A stretch of DNA of 64,000 nt, taken from NCBI RefSeq assembly GCF_900103865.1, contig NZ_FNII01000005.1, positions 1 through 64,000 of the forward strand. Direction: 5' to 3'. The stretch comes from Vreelandella arcis. Lineage in GTDB: Bacteria; Pseudomonadota; Gammaproteobacteria; Pseudomonadales; Halomonadaceae. Position numbers and translations under genes: made by a program. Shown here one piece after another: positions 55,996 to 64,000 of this stretch. A model generated the notes under the pieces. The model made no database searches and was not told where the DNA came from. It saw only the letters and a list, made by a program, of their open reading frames with translations. Each line of letters opens with the position of its first letter. Positions within the stretch are counted from its first letter, which is position 1.

Positions 55996-56892
55996 CTAGC
56001 CCATGAGCGCGTCGTGACGGCGCTGATTATCGGCGTCGATGTGTTGCTGCGTAACGCGGCCGTAAATCCGCTTGGTGTGCTCCAGGCTACCCATCATGTC
56101 GGGCGTCTTGGCGTACCCCAGTAGCGTGCAGAGACGTTGGCCCTTGGCGGCGGCGACGCGGTGCATGGAATAACGTCCTTTGAAGAGCTGCAGGTCGCCA
56201 GTGTTGAGCGTCAACGATTTGACGTCGGTGTGGTCACCCTCAAGTACGCGTTGCACGGCAGCGAAGTTTTCCTCGCCGGGGCGGCGGATATTGGGCACGT
56301 ACTGGAATTCGCCGCCTTCAATGGGACGCCGCGTCATCAGGCTGACAATGAATTCGTTGGTGTCGAAGTGCCAGGGCAGCTCGGTGTCGTCGGGCATCAC
56401 GTTGATCACCAGCCCCGCGATAGGATCGGCGAACTCGTAAATCACCGGCTCTTCGAGGCAGTCGGCAACGAAGCGCTGGAAGTCAGGGTCGCGATAAAGC
56501 TGCTGGACAATGGCATCCTCGGGGATCAGGTCACGCGCCACGAAGCCATTGGTGTAGTGCTGGAAAAAGCGTGCAGGGTGATCCTCGGGCAGAGACGGAT
56601 CGTCCGGCGTGACATAAGGATTGACGTTGTTGTCCGAGTAGAACGCCTTTGGCGCCAGGGCCTCACTTTCCTCGCGCAGCGGCTCGATAAGATCTTTCCG
56701 GATGAAGCTCGATAGCAGCGCACAGCCGTCGGTACGCAATTGTTGACGAACGCGCTCGACCGCCGATTGGTAGGCGTCACTATCGCGCTGCAGGATAGGG
56801 TAGCGTTCAAGATCGATGAAACGCGCTAATGGATGGCGGTCATCGGTGGCGTCTTGCGAGGCCGGTTGAGTTCCGAGCGTAGCTTGTGACAT
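55996..56892 (-). CDS. Fe(II)/2-oxoglutarate-dependent oxygenase
   Basis: A 298-residue cytoplasmic enzyme of the jelly-roll class. The facial triad is His175-x-Asp177 in LPWHFDTNEF and His244 in YSMHRV; Arg253 in GQRLCTLL is placed to bind the 2-oxoglutarate carboxylate. AGGAGAGG precedes the ATG. It starts 170 bp after the LysR gene and 52 bp before the M24 gene. Substrate unknown; it presumably hydroxylates the compound then cleaved by the M24 enzyme. A small-molecule rather than protein substrate is likely. Confidence 0.85.
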   Translation of the reverse strand: MSQATLGTQPASQDATDDRHPLARFIDLERYPILQRDSDAYQSAVERVRQQLRTDGCALLSSFIRKDLIEPLREESEALAPKAFYSDNNVNPYVTPDDPSLPEDHPARFFQHYTNGFVARDLIPEDAIVQQLYRDPDFQRFVADCLEEPVIYEFADPIAGLVINVMPDDTELPWHFDTNEFIVSLMTRRPIEGGEFQYVPNIRRPGEENFAAVQRVLEGDHTDVKSLTLNTGDLQLFKGRYSMHRVAAAKGQRLCTLLGYAKTPDMMGSLEHTKRIYGRVTQQHIDADNQRRHDALMG

Positions 56893-57062
56893 ATATTGCC
56901 TCTCCTGATAGTTCGTGAATGATCAGTTGTTGCTAGCAGATCGTTGCTAGGGAGTGGCAATACAGTAAAAGTGTGGGGACGGGGATACTAATGAGAATGT
57001 CCGACCATCTGCGACGAGATTTTTATCGTTCCAGCTCGCGCCGAGGTGGATACGGCCTTATC

Positions 57063-57947
57063 TCACACGTCGGTTCGGTAGAGATGGCGGAGCGTGGCCG
57101 CCAGCGGCTCGGCGACGGCGGTGATACGTGGCGTTTGCGCATAGGCCAAATACCAAGGAATGCGCAGTAAGTTACCCGCCAATGGCCGCATGACGACGCG
57201 ACCGGCGTAATGCGCATCCTGAACGGCCCAGCGCGATAGGATGCTCACACCCTTGCCAGCAGCGACGAGCTCAAGGATCAGGGCGACCGACTCAATCTGG
57301 ACCATATGCGACGGGTAGACACCGGCTGGCTGGAAGAAATGCTCGAACTCATGGCCGGACTCGGGGGTGATGCTGTAGGTAAAGTGCCGCCCCTGATCGA
57401 ATACCTCGGCGGGCACTGCGTCGCTTTGTGCATAAGGGTGCTCGGGCGGCAAAACGGCCACCAGTGGCTCCTCGAACAATAACTGGTGGGCAATGCCACG
57501 CTGCGAGGGCACCTCAATCATACAGATCATGTCGACGCGACTGGTGAGTAACGCCGTGGTCATGTCCGCCATGGACAGGCGTACTAGGTCAATGTCACGC
57601 GCATGCTGGTCGTAGAGATGTGGAATCGCCCTCGAGAAGGTGTCGTAAGGGCCGATGCCCAGTCGCAAAGCGGGTTCGGTCCGGCGTGCCAGTTGCCACG
57701 CCTCGAGCTCGGCGCTGCGCAGTCGAGGGAGCACTTCATGTGCAGTCTCAAGCAGCCGCTCTCCTGAGGCGGAAAGCGTCAGTCGGCGTCCTTCACGGTG
57801 AAAAAGCGCCACACCCAGGCGGCGCTCCATTTCACGAATGCGATGCGTAGCCGCAGGCTGAGTAATGCCGATAGCGCCAGCAGCATCGTGCACCGTGCCG
57901 TGAGTGGCAATGGCGTCTATCAATACGTAATACTTGATATCCAGCAT
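57063..57947 (-). CDS. LysR-family regulator
   Basis: A 294-residue protein with an N-terminal helix-turn-helix (ATHGTVHDAAGAIGITQPAATHRIREMERRL-type, about 10-60) and a LysR effector domain (about 90-290). It is the first gene of a same-strand run with the oxygenase, M24 enzyme and binding protein. Control of those genes by the pathway substrate is the natural reading. LysR genes are more often divergent; this one is upstream and parallel. Confidence 0.92.
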   Translation of the reverse strand: MLDIKYYVLIDAIATHGTVHDAAGAIGITQPAATHRIREMERRLGVALFHREGRRLTLSASGERLLETAHEVLPRLRSAELEAWQLARRTEPALRLGIGPYDTFSRAIPHLYDQHARDIDLVRLSMADMTTALLTSRVDMICMIEVPSQRGIAHQLLFEEPLVAVLPPEHPYAQSDAVPAEVFDQGRHFTYSITPESGHEFEHFFQPAGVYPSHMVQIESVALILELVAAGKGVSILSRWAVQDAHYAGRVVMRPLAGNLLRIPWYLAYAQTPRITAVAEPLAATLRHLYRTDV

Positions 57948-58082
57948 GGGACTCAGGGATCTCTTGAGAGGTGACGCGTCGCGTGAAACGACATGCTAGC
58001 ACCGGCCAGTTTCTTTTGAATACGCCGTGTTCCATACATTACCTGGCCATCTTCATAAGGCGTGGAAATACTGGCTTAATCA

Positions 58083-59111
58083 TCAGGGCGTTTTGTTGCC
58101 GAGCAGCCCCTCAAAAAAGTTCGCCGCGTTGGCTTCCAGCCCTTCCAGGTAGTATCCCCCTTCCTGCACCACCAGTGTGGGCAGGTTCAGGCCCGCTACT
58201 GTGCGGCCAAGCTGACCAAAGCCTGCTGTGGAGACGGCGACTTTCGCCTGGGGGTCGCGCTCGTCGATATCAAACCCCAGCGCCAGCACAATCGCGTCCG
58301 GCTCAAACAGACGAATGGCCTTGCAGGCCTGTTCGAGACGGTCAAAAAACACCGACTCTTCTGACCCGTGGGGCATCGGCAGGTTGATGTTGTAACCCAG
58401 CCCGGCACCACACCCGCGCTCGTCTTCGAAGCCGGTGACCGCCGGGTAGAAGTTGGTGGTATCGCCGTGGATCGAGATATACAGCACATCGTCGCGTTGG
58501 TAGAAAATTTCCTGAACACCCTGCCCATGGTGCATATCCGGGTCCAACACAACCACGCGGGGGTAGCGCGAGGTAAGGTGCTGCGCGGCAATCGCCGTAT
58601 TATTGAGGAAGCAAAAACCACCGGCGGTGTCGATGCCCGCATGGTGGCCCGGCGGGCGCGTTAACGCATAGGCAAAGCGCTCACCGGCCAGCAGCGTTTC
58701 GGCAGCGGCCACCGCGCTTTGCGCGGACCAATAGGCGGCTTGCCAGGTGTGCTTGCCCACCGGCGCGCTACCGTCGGCCAGGTAGCACGCGGCTTCCGCC
58801 AGTATGCCTCGCAGGGCGTTGGGCGAACGTACGAAGATGTTGGAGATGACTTCTTCGCCCCAGTCTTCTTCAAGCGCATGCCAGCGCTGGTAAGCACTTT
58901 CAAGAAAGCGTAGATAGGCCAGCGAATGCACCGCCCTCAGTGGTGCCACGCCGTAATCGGCGGGTGTCTGAAGCTCAAAGCCCAGCTGTTTCGCGGCCGC
59001 CTGCAGGTGCTGGGTACGCTCGGACACTTCCAACGGCGTGCGCATTTTCCCGCGGGAGAAGTAGGTTTGCGGCTGGTGAAGCATTTGGTCAGCGTGAAAG
59101 AAGGTCTTCAT
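58083..59111 (-). CDS. aphA: histone-deacetylase-family acetylpolyamine amidohydrolase
   Basis: A 342-residue zinc deacetylase. It matches acetylpolyamine amidohydrolase along its length: RPPGHHAGIDTAGGFCFLNN (catalytic His pair), VVLDPDMHHGQGVQEIFY (zinc Asp and His), ALGFDIDERDP (zinc Asp) and VQEGGYYL (catalytic Tyr). It removes acetyl groups from acetylated polyamines. It is 3 bp after the GntR gene and divergent from a peptide-type ABC transporter, which suggests uptake and use of an acetylated amine. Confidence 0.9.
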   Translation of the reverse strand: MKTFFHADQMLHQPQTYFSRGKMRTPLEVSERTQHLQAAAKQLGFELQTPADYGVAPLRAVHSLAYLRFLESAYQRWHALEEDWGEEVISNIFVRSPNALRGILAEAACYLADGSAPVGKHTWQAAYWSAQSAVAAAETLLAGERFAYALTRPPGHHAGIDTAGGFCFLNNTAIAAQHLTSRYPRVVVLDPDMHHGQGVQEIFYQRDDVLYISIHGDTTNFYPAVTGFEDERGCGAGLGYNINLPMPHGSEESVFFDRLEQACKAIRLFEPDAIVLALGFDIDERDPQAKVAVSTAGFGQLGRTVAGLNLPTLVVQEGGYYLEGLEANAANFFEGLLGNKTP

Positions 59112-59114
59112 CCG

Positions 59115-59798
59115 TTACTCCCCCGTCTCGCCCACGCCCTTGACCACGAAGTCGCGGGCCACGCCAATATGGTAGTCAATGGCCTCACGGCAAGCCTCGG
59201 GACTGCCGCTATTTAGCGCTTCCAGTAACTGGAAGTGGCTCGTCGCGATGGTCTCGGGGGCTTCATGGGTTTTGGTGATTAAAGTGATGCACAGGCGCAG
59301 CTCGTGGGTCAGGTTATCAAACGCAAGCAGCAGCCGTTCGTTGCCTGCGTAGTGCAACATTAAGCGATGAAACTGCAAATCCTCCTCAATGCGGCGTGTG
59401 CCGTCGTTGCCTGCTGCTGCCTCACATAGCACCTCTACCTGCTGATTTAGCGCACGCTGGGCCTCGGGCGTATAGCGCTCGGCCAGGCGCTGAATGGCAT
59501 GGCGCTCAAGGCACAGTCGTAAATCAAATACATCGTCGAGTTCAACGGCATTCAACGCGCGAACAAAGAATCCCCGGCGGGGTTTTGAGACCAGCAAACC
59601 ACGGCTTTCGAGAAGCCGAGCGGCCTCACGCACCGGTGCACGGCTAACACCCAAATCCCGGGAAAGCTGTACTTCAGAAAGCCGCTCACCAGGTAAAAAC
59701 TGTTGCTGAATAATTGCTTGAGTCAAATAGTCAGCGACTTGATCAACCAGATTTTGCTGTTGGATAAAGGCCTTGGGGGCCGACGTTAATAAGGCCAT
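59115..59798 (-). CDS. GntR-family regulator, FCD domain
   Basis: A 227-residue regulator with a winged helix (about 15-80; LSEVQLSRDLGVSRAPVREAARLLESRG is split across it) and an FCD domain with metal-ligand-type residues EDLQFHRLML and the final YHIGVAR. It is the first gene of the aphA operon, and divergent from the ABC transporter genes. The palindrome TGTCGACA between the two arms fits a GntR operator, so it probably represses both. Confidence 0.9.
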   Translation of the reverse strand: MALLTSAPKAFIQQQNLVDQVADYLTQAIIQQQFLPGERLSEVQLSRDLGVSRAPVREAARLLESRGLLVSKPRRGFFVRALNAVELDDVFDLRLCLERHAIQRLAERYTPEAQRALNQQVEVLCEAAAGNDGTRRIEEDLQFHRLMLHYAGNERLLLAFDNLTHELRLCITLITKTHEAPETIATSHFQLLEALNSGSPEACREAIDYHIGVARDFVVKGVGETGE

Positions 59799-59852
59799 AA
59801 AAAATCACTCATGGGGGCGACGCAATTTTCAGTATGACGAAAATAAACCTGA

Positions 59853-59883
59853 TGTCGACGAACGATTGCCGACTGTCGACAGT
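59853..59883. promoter_or_regulatory. GntR-type operator pair between aphA and transporter operons
   Basis: ACTGTCGACAGT at 59872-59883 is a perfect 12-bp palindrome containing TGTCGACA. A second TGTCGAC lies at 59853-59859, 21 bp away, two helical turns. Both lie between the divergent gntR-aphA and transporter genes. Confidence 0.55.
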
Positions 59884-60018
59884 TTTTTGAAGCGCTGCTA
59901 TGTTCAAAAAGGCCCTTTAAAACACAACAACCGGCCACCTCATCACGCCTCGCTCGCCTAACGATAACGCAAGCCATTGCGTGCCATGCATTGGCCTAAT
60001 AACCGAGGAGCAGGAAAC

Positions 60019-61575
60019 ATGAAGACACCATTGGCTTTGGCTATTTCCGCTGCAGCACTCGCCTTTACCTCTACCACTCTTGCCGACGACCCCAAGCCAG
60101 GAGGAACCGTCAATACGATTGTCCAGCCGGAACCGCCAGGCTTGGTACTGGGCATGATTCAAAACGCCCCCACGCGCACCGTGGCGGGCAATATCTACGA
60201 AGGGCTGCTGCGCTATACCACCGACCTGGAACCCATGCCGCAACTGGCAGAGTCGTGGGAGGTTAGTGACGATGGCCGCACCTACACCTTCCATCTACGC
60301 GATGACGTTACCTGGCACGACGGCGAAGCCTTTACCGCTGAGGATGTGGTGTTCTCCGCCGATGTGTTCCATCGCGAATTGAACCCCAGCGCCCGGGCGG
60401 TGCTGCAACACGTGGAGAGTATCGAAGCCACCGACGATCACACCGTGGTATTTACCCTGACACAACCCTTCGGCCCGTTCCTGCTCTCCTTTGAAGCGGG
60501 CACCTTCACCATGGTGCCCGAGCACCTTTACGCGGGTACCGAGTTCCGCGATAACGAGCACAACGACCACCCCATTGGCACCGGCCCGTTTAAGTTCGCC
60601 GACTGGGAACGCGGCACGGTGATCGAGCTGGTTAAAAACGAGGAGTACTACGAAGACGACCTGCCCTACCTGGATGGCGTTAACTGGCATGTGATCCCCG
60701 ATGGCGCCTCCCGGGCGGTGGCGTTTGAGAACGGCACCATCGACGTGCTGCCCAGCGGTACCGTCGAAAACTTCGACATTCCGCGTTTGGCGGAAATGGA
60801 TAACGTCTGTATGACCGAAAAGGGTCACGAGTACTTCAGCCCCTTCGCCATGCTGTGGATGAACAACCGCGAAGGCCCCACCGCCGATAAGCGCTTCCGC
60901 CAGGCGGTGATGTACGCCATGGATCGCGAATTTGCTCGCGATGTACTGTGGAACGGCCTGGGCAAGGTGCCGCTTTCCGCCTTTGGCTCTAATGCGCGTT
61001 TCCAGAACGATGACCTGGAACCCTACGACCACAACCCCGAGCGCGCACGCGAGCTACTGGACGAAATGGGCTACGACGGTGAAGAGATCACCATTCTGCC
61101 GCTGCCCTATGGCGAAACCTGGACACGCTGGGCCGAAGCCGTGCAGCAGAACCTGCGCGAGGTGGGGATCAATGTAGAAACCCAGGCCACCGATGTGGGC
61201 GGCTGGAACCAGCGCCTGGGCGATTGGGATTACGACCTGGCCTTTACCTACCTGTACCAGTACGGCGACCCGGCACTGGGTATTTCACGCACCTACCTTT
61301 CCGACAACATTGCCAAGGGCTCGCCCTGGAATAACGTCGAAGGCTACGAAAACGAGCGCGTTGACGAGCTGTTTAACGAGGCCGCCACCGCCTTCCCCGA
61401 GGAAGAGCGCGAAAAGCTTTACCGCGAAGTGCAAGAGATCCTTCACGAAGATGTGCCTGTTGGCTGGCTGATGGAGCTGGGCTTCCCGACACTCTACCGT
61501 TGCGATGTGAAAAACCTGGTGACCTCCGGCGTGGGGGTTAATGATGGCTTTAAGGATGCTTGGCTAGACCGCTAA
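60019..61575 (+). CDS. dipeptide/oligopeptide-type ABC substrate-binding protein
   Basis: A 518-residue SBP_bac_5 family protein. The ATG at 60019 has GAGGAGCAGGA upstream and opens a signal peptide ending TTLA; an in-frame start at 59977 would disrupt it. Family segments are PGGTVNTIVQPEPPGL, the WEVSDDGRTYTFHLRDDVTWHDG stretch and IPIGTGPF-like NDHPIGTGPFKF. It should bind a peptide or amine in the periplasm. The permease genes follow. Confidence 0.92.
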   Translation: MKTPLALAISAAALAFTSTTLADDPKPGGTVNTIVQPEPPGLVLGMIQNAPTRTVAGNIYEGLLRYTTDLEPMPQLAESWEVSDDGRTYTFHLRDDVTWHDGEAFTAEDVVFSADVFHRELNPSARAVLQHVESIEATDDHTVVFTLTQPFGPFLLSFEAGTFTMVPEHLYAGTEFRDNEHNDHPIGTGPFKFADWERGTVIELVKNEEYYEDDLPYLDGVNWHVIPDGASRAVAFENGTIDVLPSGTVENFDIPRLAEMDNVCMTEKGHEYFSPFAMLWMNNREGPTADKRFRQAVMYAMDREFARDVLWNGLGKVPLSAFGSNARFQNDDLEPYDHNPERARELLDEMGYDGEEITILPLPYGETWTRWAEAVQQNLREVGINVETQATDVGGWNQRLGDWDYDLAFTYLYQYGDPALGISRTYLSDNIAKGSPWNNVEGYENERVDELFNEAATAFPEEEREKLYREVQEILHEDVPVGWLMELGFPTLYRCDVKNLVTSGVGVNDGFKDAWLDR

Positions 61576-61653
61576 GTTCAGGCCCTACCTAGGCGGCGCC
61601 AGCCGCCTAGGTGTTTCAGCCATGTCTTGAAGGTATTCGTCAGGAAACTACTT

Positions 61654-62634
61654 ATGGTCTACGCTCGCCTAATTCTCATGCGGCTGTTCAAAGCCGTGAT
61701 TGTGCTGTTTTTAATCGTTATTTTTAATTTCCTGCTAATTCAGTTAGCCCCCGGTGACCCGGCCGCTATTCTGGCCGGCCAAGCGGGCGCTGCCGACCAG
61801 GAATTTCTTAACCAACTGCGCGAACGCTTTGGCCTTGACCAGCCGATGTATGTGCAGCTTTGGCGCTATGTGTCGGGCATCGCCATGCTCGATTTCGGCT
61901 ACTCCTACCGGTTGGGTGTTCCGGTATTCGACCTGATTATGGACCGCTTACCCGCCACCCTGCTGCTCACCGGCACGGCCTTTGTGCTCTCTCTGGTGCT
62001 GGGCATTGTAGCGGGCTCCATGGCCGCGGCACGGGTTAAAAAGCCCTCCGGCTCATTGATTATGGCGCTCGCGCTAGTGTTCTACGCCACCCCGCTATTC
62101 TGGGTCGCATTAATGTCGGTGGTGGTGTTTTCGGTCTACCTGGGCTGGCTGCCCGCCTACGGCCTTTACACCGTTGGGGCGGACTACACAGGGTTTGCGC
62201 TGGCACTCGATATCGCCAAACACTTGGTGCTACCGGCAACTACCTTAGCGCTGTTTTTTATGGCGATTTACACCCGCATGACGCGCACCTCGATGCTCGA
62301 TGCCGCCCAGCAGGATTACGTCAAAACCGCCCGCGCCAAAGGCTTAAAGCCCAGTATTATCCAACGTCGCCATGTGCTGCGTAACGCGCTGCTGCCGATT
62401 ATCACCCTGGCGGGCCTACAGGCGGGGCAAATGGTCGGCGGGGCGATACTGACCGAAACCGTGTTTGCTTGGCCGGGCATCGGGCGGTTGATGTTCGAAG
62501 CCCTTGAACAGCGCGACTACAACCTGCTGTTAGGTATTTTCTTCTTCTCGGCGGCCTTGGTCATCGTCTTCAACATCATCACCGACTTGGTGTACAGCCT
62601 GGCTGATCCACGCATCAAGAAGGGGGCCTCATGA
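61654..62634 (+). CDS. ABC transporter permease (DppB type)
   Basis: A 326-residue membrane protein with about six helices. The ATG at 61654 has AGGA 8 nt upstream; the TTG at 61627 is less likely. Family motifs are QLAPGDPAAIL near the start and the EAA loop YVKTARAKGLKPSIIQRRHVLRNALLPI-type segment near 230. It overlaps the next gene by 4 bp. It forms the channel with the DppC-type protein. Confidence 0.93.
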   Translation: MVYARLILMRLFKAVIVLFLIVIFNFLLIQLAPGDPAAILAGQAGAADQEFLNQLRERFGLDQPMYVQLWRYVSGIAMLDFGYSYRLGVPVFDLIMDRLPATLLLTGTAFVLSLVLGIVAGSMAAARVKKPSGSLIMALALVFYATPLFWVALMSVVVFSVYLGWLPAYGLYTVGADYTGFALALDIAKHLVLPATTLALFFMAIYTRMTRTSMLDAAQQDYVKTARAKGLKPSIIQRRHVLRNALLPIITLAGLQAGQMVGGAILTETVFAWPGIGRLMFEALEQRDYNLLLGIFFFSAALVIVFNIITDLVYSLADPRIKKGAS

Positions 62635-63464
62635 GCTTTTTCGCGCGCTTTGCGCAAAACCGTGGCGCCCTGGTGGGGTTGATTATTCTGCTGGTGATTA
62701 TCGCCATGGCGATACTCGCTCCGCTGTTGTTTCCTGAATCGCCCTGGCGCATGGTTCAACGGCCGTTTTTGCCGCCGCTCTCGCAAGATGGCTTTCCCCT
62801 GGGCACCGACACCATGGGCCGCAACGTAGCGTCAGGTTTGATGCACGGCGCCTGGGTATCGCTACTGATTGGGCTGGTATCCACCAGTGTGGCGCTGCTG
62901 ATTGGCGTACCGCTTGGGGCTATTGCGGGCTACTACGGCGGGTTGATTGACGATGTATTGATGCGCTTTACTGAGTTTTTCCAGACGATCCCCAACTTCG
63001 CGCTGGCGATTGTGCTGGTGGCCATCATGCAGCCCAGCATCACCTCGATCGTGCTGGCGATTGCGATTGTTAGCTGGCCGCCGGTGGCCCGTTTGGTGCG
63101 CGCCGAGTTTATGTCGCTGCGCAACCGCGAATACGTGGAGGCCGCACGCTTGGTCGGCCAGTCCAACACCACGATCATCATTCGCCAAATCCTGCCCAAT
63201 ACGCTGTCGCCGATTATTGTGCTGGCTTCCTTGATGGTGGCCACCGCCATCTTGCTGGAATCAGCGCTGTCGTTTCTCGGCCTGGGGGATCCTAACGTGA
63301 TGTCCTGGGGCTATATGATTGGTGCGGCGCGCACGGTGATTCGCCAAGCGTGGTGGCTGAGCTTCTTCCCTGGGGTAGCGATTTTGCTCACCGTGCTGGC
63401 GTTAAATCTCGTCGGTGAAGGATTGGACGACGCCCTGAACCCCAAACTTTCCCGCGAGCGCTAG
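62631..63464 (+). CDS. ABC transporter permease (DppC type)
   Basis: A 277-residue membrane protein. It opens with FARFAQNRGALVGLIILLVI, has the LGTDTMGRNVASGLMHGAWVSL segment of the DppC family and the EAA loop REYVEAARLVGQSNTTII near 165. The start overlaps the upstream permease by 4 bp (ATGA). The ATPase gene follows 9 bp later. Confidence 0.94.
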   Translation: MSFFARFAQNRGALVGLIILLVIIAMAILAPLLFPESPWRMVQRPFLPPLSQDGFPLGTDTMGRNVASGLMHGAWVSLLIGLVSTSVALLIGVPLGAIAGYYGGLIDDVLMRFTEFFQTIPNFALAIVLVAIMQPSITSIVLAIAIVSWPPVARLVRAEFMSLRNREYVEAARLVGQSNTTIIIRQILPNTLSPIIVLASLMVATAILLESALSFLGLGDPNVMSWGYMIGAARTVIRQAWWLSFFPGVAILLTVLALNLVGEGLDDALNPKLSRER

Positions 63465-63473
63465 GAGCCTCTT

Positions 63474-64000
63474 ATGTCTGCAACAGAGAATCAAAGCGCT
63501 GAAACGGTACTCAGCATTCGCGACCTAAGCATTGCGCTCCCCAAAGGGGCGGATCGCGCCCTGGCGGTGGAGGACGTCAGCTACGACGTGAAGCGCGGGG
63601 AGATCATGTGCGTGGTAGGCGAGTCGGGGTCGGGCAAGTCGATGGCTGCCAACGCGGTGATGGGGCTACTGCCCAAGGGCGTACGCGCCACCCAAGGCGA
63701 GATACTCTTTGAAGGGTGGAACCTTCTCGCCATGACGGAAAAACAGCACCGCGCCCTGCGCGGCCTGAAGATCGGCATGATATTTCAGGAGCCGATGACC
63801 GCCCTTAACCCGCTGATGCGTGTCGGCGCACAAATTGCCGAGGTGTTTGAGGCCCACGGCCAGTTCACGTCTAAAGAGCGCCAGGCCCACGCCCTAGAAC
63901 TGTTAATCGAGGTGGGTATACCCCAGCCGGAGAAGGCCATTCGCGCCTATCCCTTCGAGCTTTCCGGCGGGCAGCGCCAGCGGGTAATGATCGCTATGGC
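63474..64000 (+). CDS. ABC transporter ATP-binding protein, cut by the right edge
   Basis: The first 175 codons from the ATG at 63474 encode an ABC ATPase. Walker A is GESGSGKS, the Q-loop is MIFQEPMTALNP and the signature is LSGGQRQR, near the end of the window. This looks like the DppD or fused DppDF subunit of the preceding permeases. The Walker B region and C-terminus lie beyond the edge, so its full length is unknown. Confidence 0.93.
   Translation, partial: MSATENQSAETVLSIRDLSIALPKGADRALAVEDVSYDVKRGEIMCVVGESGSGKSMAANAVMGLLPKGVRATQGEILFEGWNLLAMTEKQHRALRGLKIGMIFQEPMTALNPLMRVGAQIAEVFEAHGQFTSKERQAHALELLIEVGIPQPEKAIRAYPFELSGGQRQRVMIAM

Overview
The window reads as chromosome of a moderately halophilic gammaproteobacterium, most likely Halomonas or a close Halomonadaceae relative. 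The reasons are the conserved block ponA / pilMNOPQ / aroK / aroB / gltBD, a TAXI-type TRAP transporter, osmolyte-type genes, a G+C-rich but not extreme composition, and repeated structured intergenic sequences. No rRNA, tRNA or CRISPR array was seen.

Layout. 1-450: the start of an IS110-family transposase running off the left edge, its structured upstream DNA and a nested inverted repeat. 467-16143: core genes, with gltBD (glutamate synthase), aroB-aroK (shikimate pathway), pilQPONM (type IV pilus secretin and alignment complex) and the divergent PBP1a gene. 16178-20781: a TRAP transporter (TAXI receptor, DUF1850 protein, fused permease) and a TSUP permease preceded by a possible leader peptide. 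20797-28619: a glutarate / 5-aminovalerate type catabolic group (lhgO, GntR regulator, gcdH, CoA-transferase, gabT-like aminotransferase), interrupted by an EAL gene and a PAS-GGDEF gene. 28811-37190: housekeeping and stress genes (dinB, selO, alkyladenine glycosylase, Sir2, UbiH-like hydroxylase) with an XRE-ImmA/IrrE plus PIN-like two-gene module among them. 37297-41017: small accessory genes, including an alpha/beta hydrolase with a divergent CGNR regulator and four GGTTAC half-sites between them, a lipoprotein, a 24-residue membrane protein, a decayed copy of the ubiH tail and a secreted MetX-like protein.

41018-46990 is a mosaic accessory region. It holds VapBC, a BrnT-like toxin with a CopG-like antitoxin, a HigA remnant, a GNAT remnant, a VOC protein, an M15-like protein, RNase Z, LysE and a nitrilase. 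Two sites look like integron attC recombination sites and two more are weaker candidates, so part of this stretch appears to be an integrase-less gene-cassette array read on the minus strand. It abuts 46994-53440, a complete four-gene condensin-type defence operon of the Wadjet/MksBEFG kind, transcribed in the order SMC-like ATPase, MukE-like, MukF-like, TOPRIM subunit.

53760-57947 holds a LysR regulator, an Fe(II)/2-oxoglutarate oxygenase, an M24-fold enzyme close to the DMSP lyase DddP and an orphan betaine-type binding protein. The M24 enzyme keeps all six DddP metal ligands but has Gly where DddP has its catalytic Asp, so it probably does different chemistry; this is a good candidate for an undescribed osmolyte pathway. 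58083-64000 (cut by the right edge) is a GntR regulator, an acetylpolyamine amidohydrolase-like deacetylase and a divergent dipeptide-type ABC transporter, with a perfect GntR-like palindrome between the two arms.
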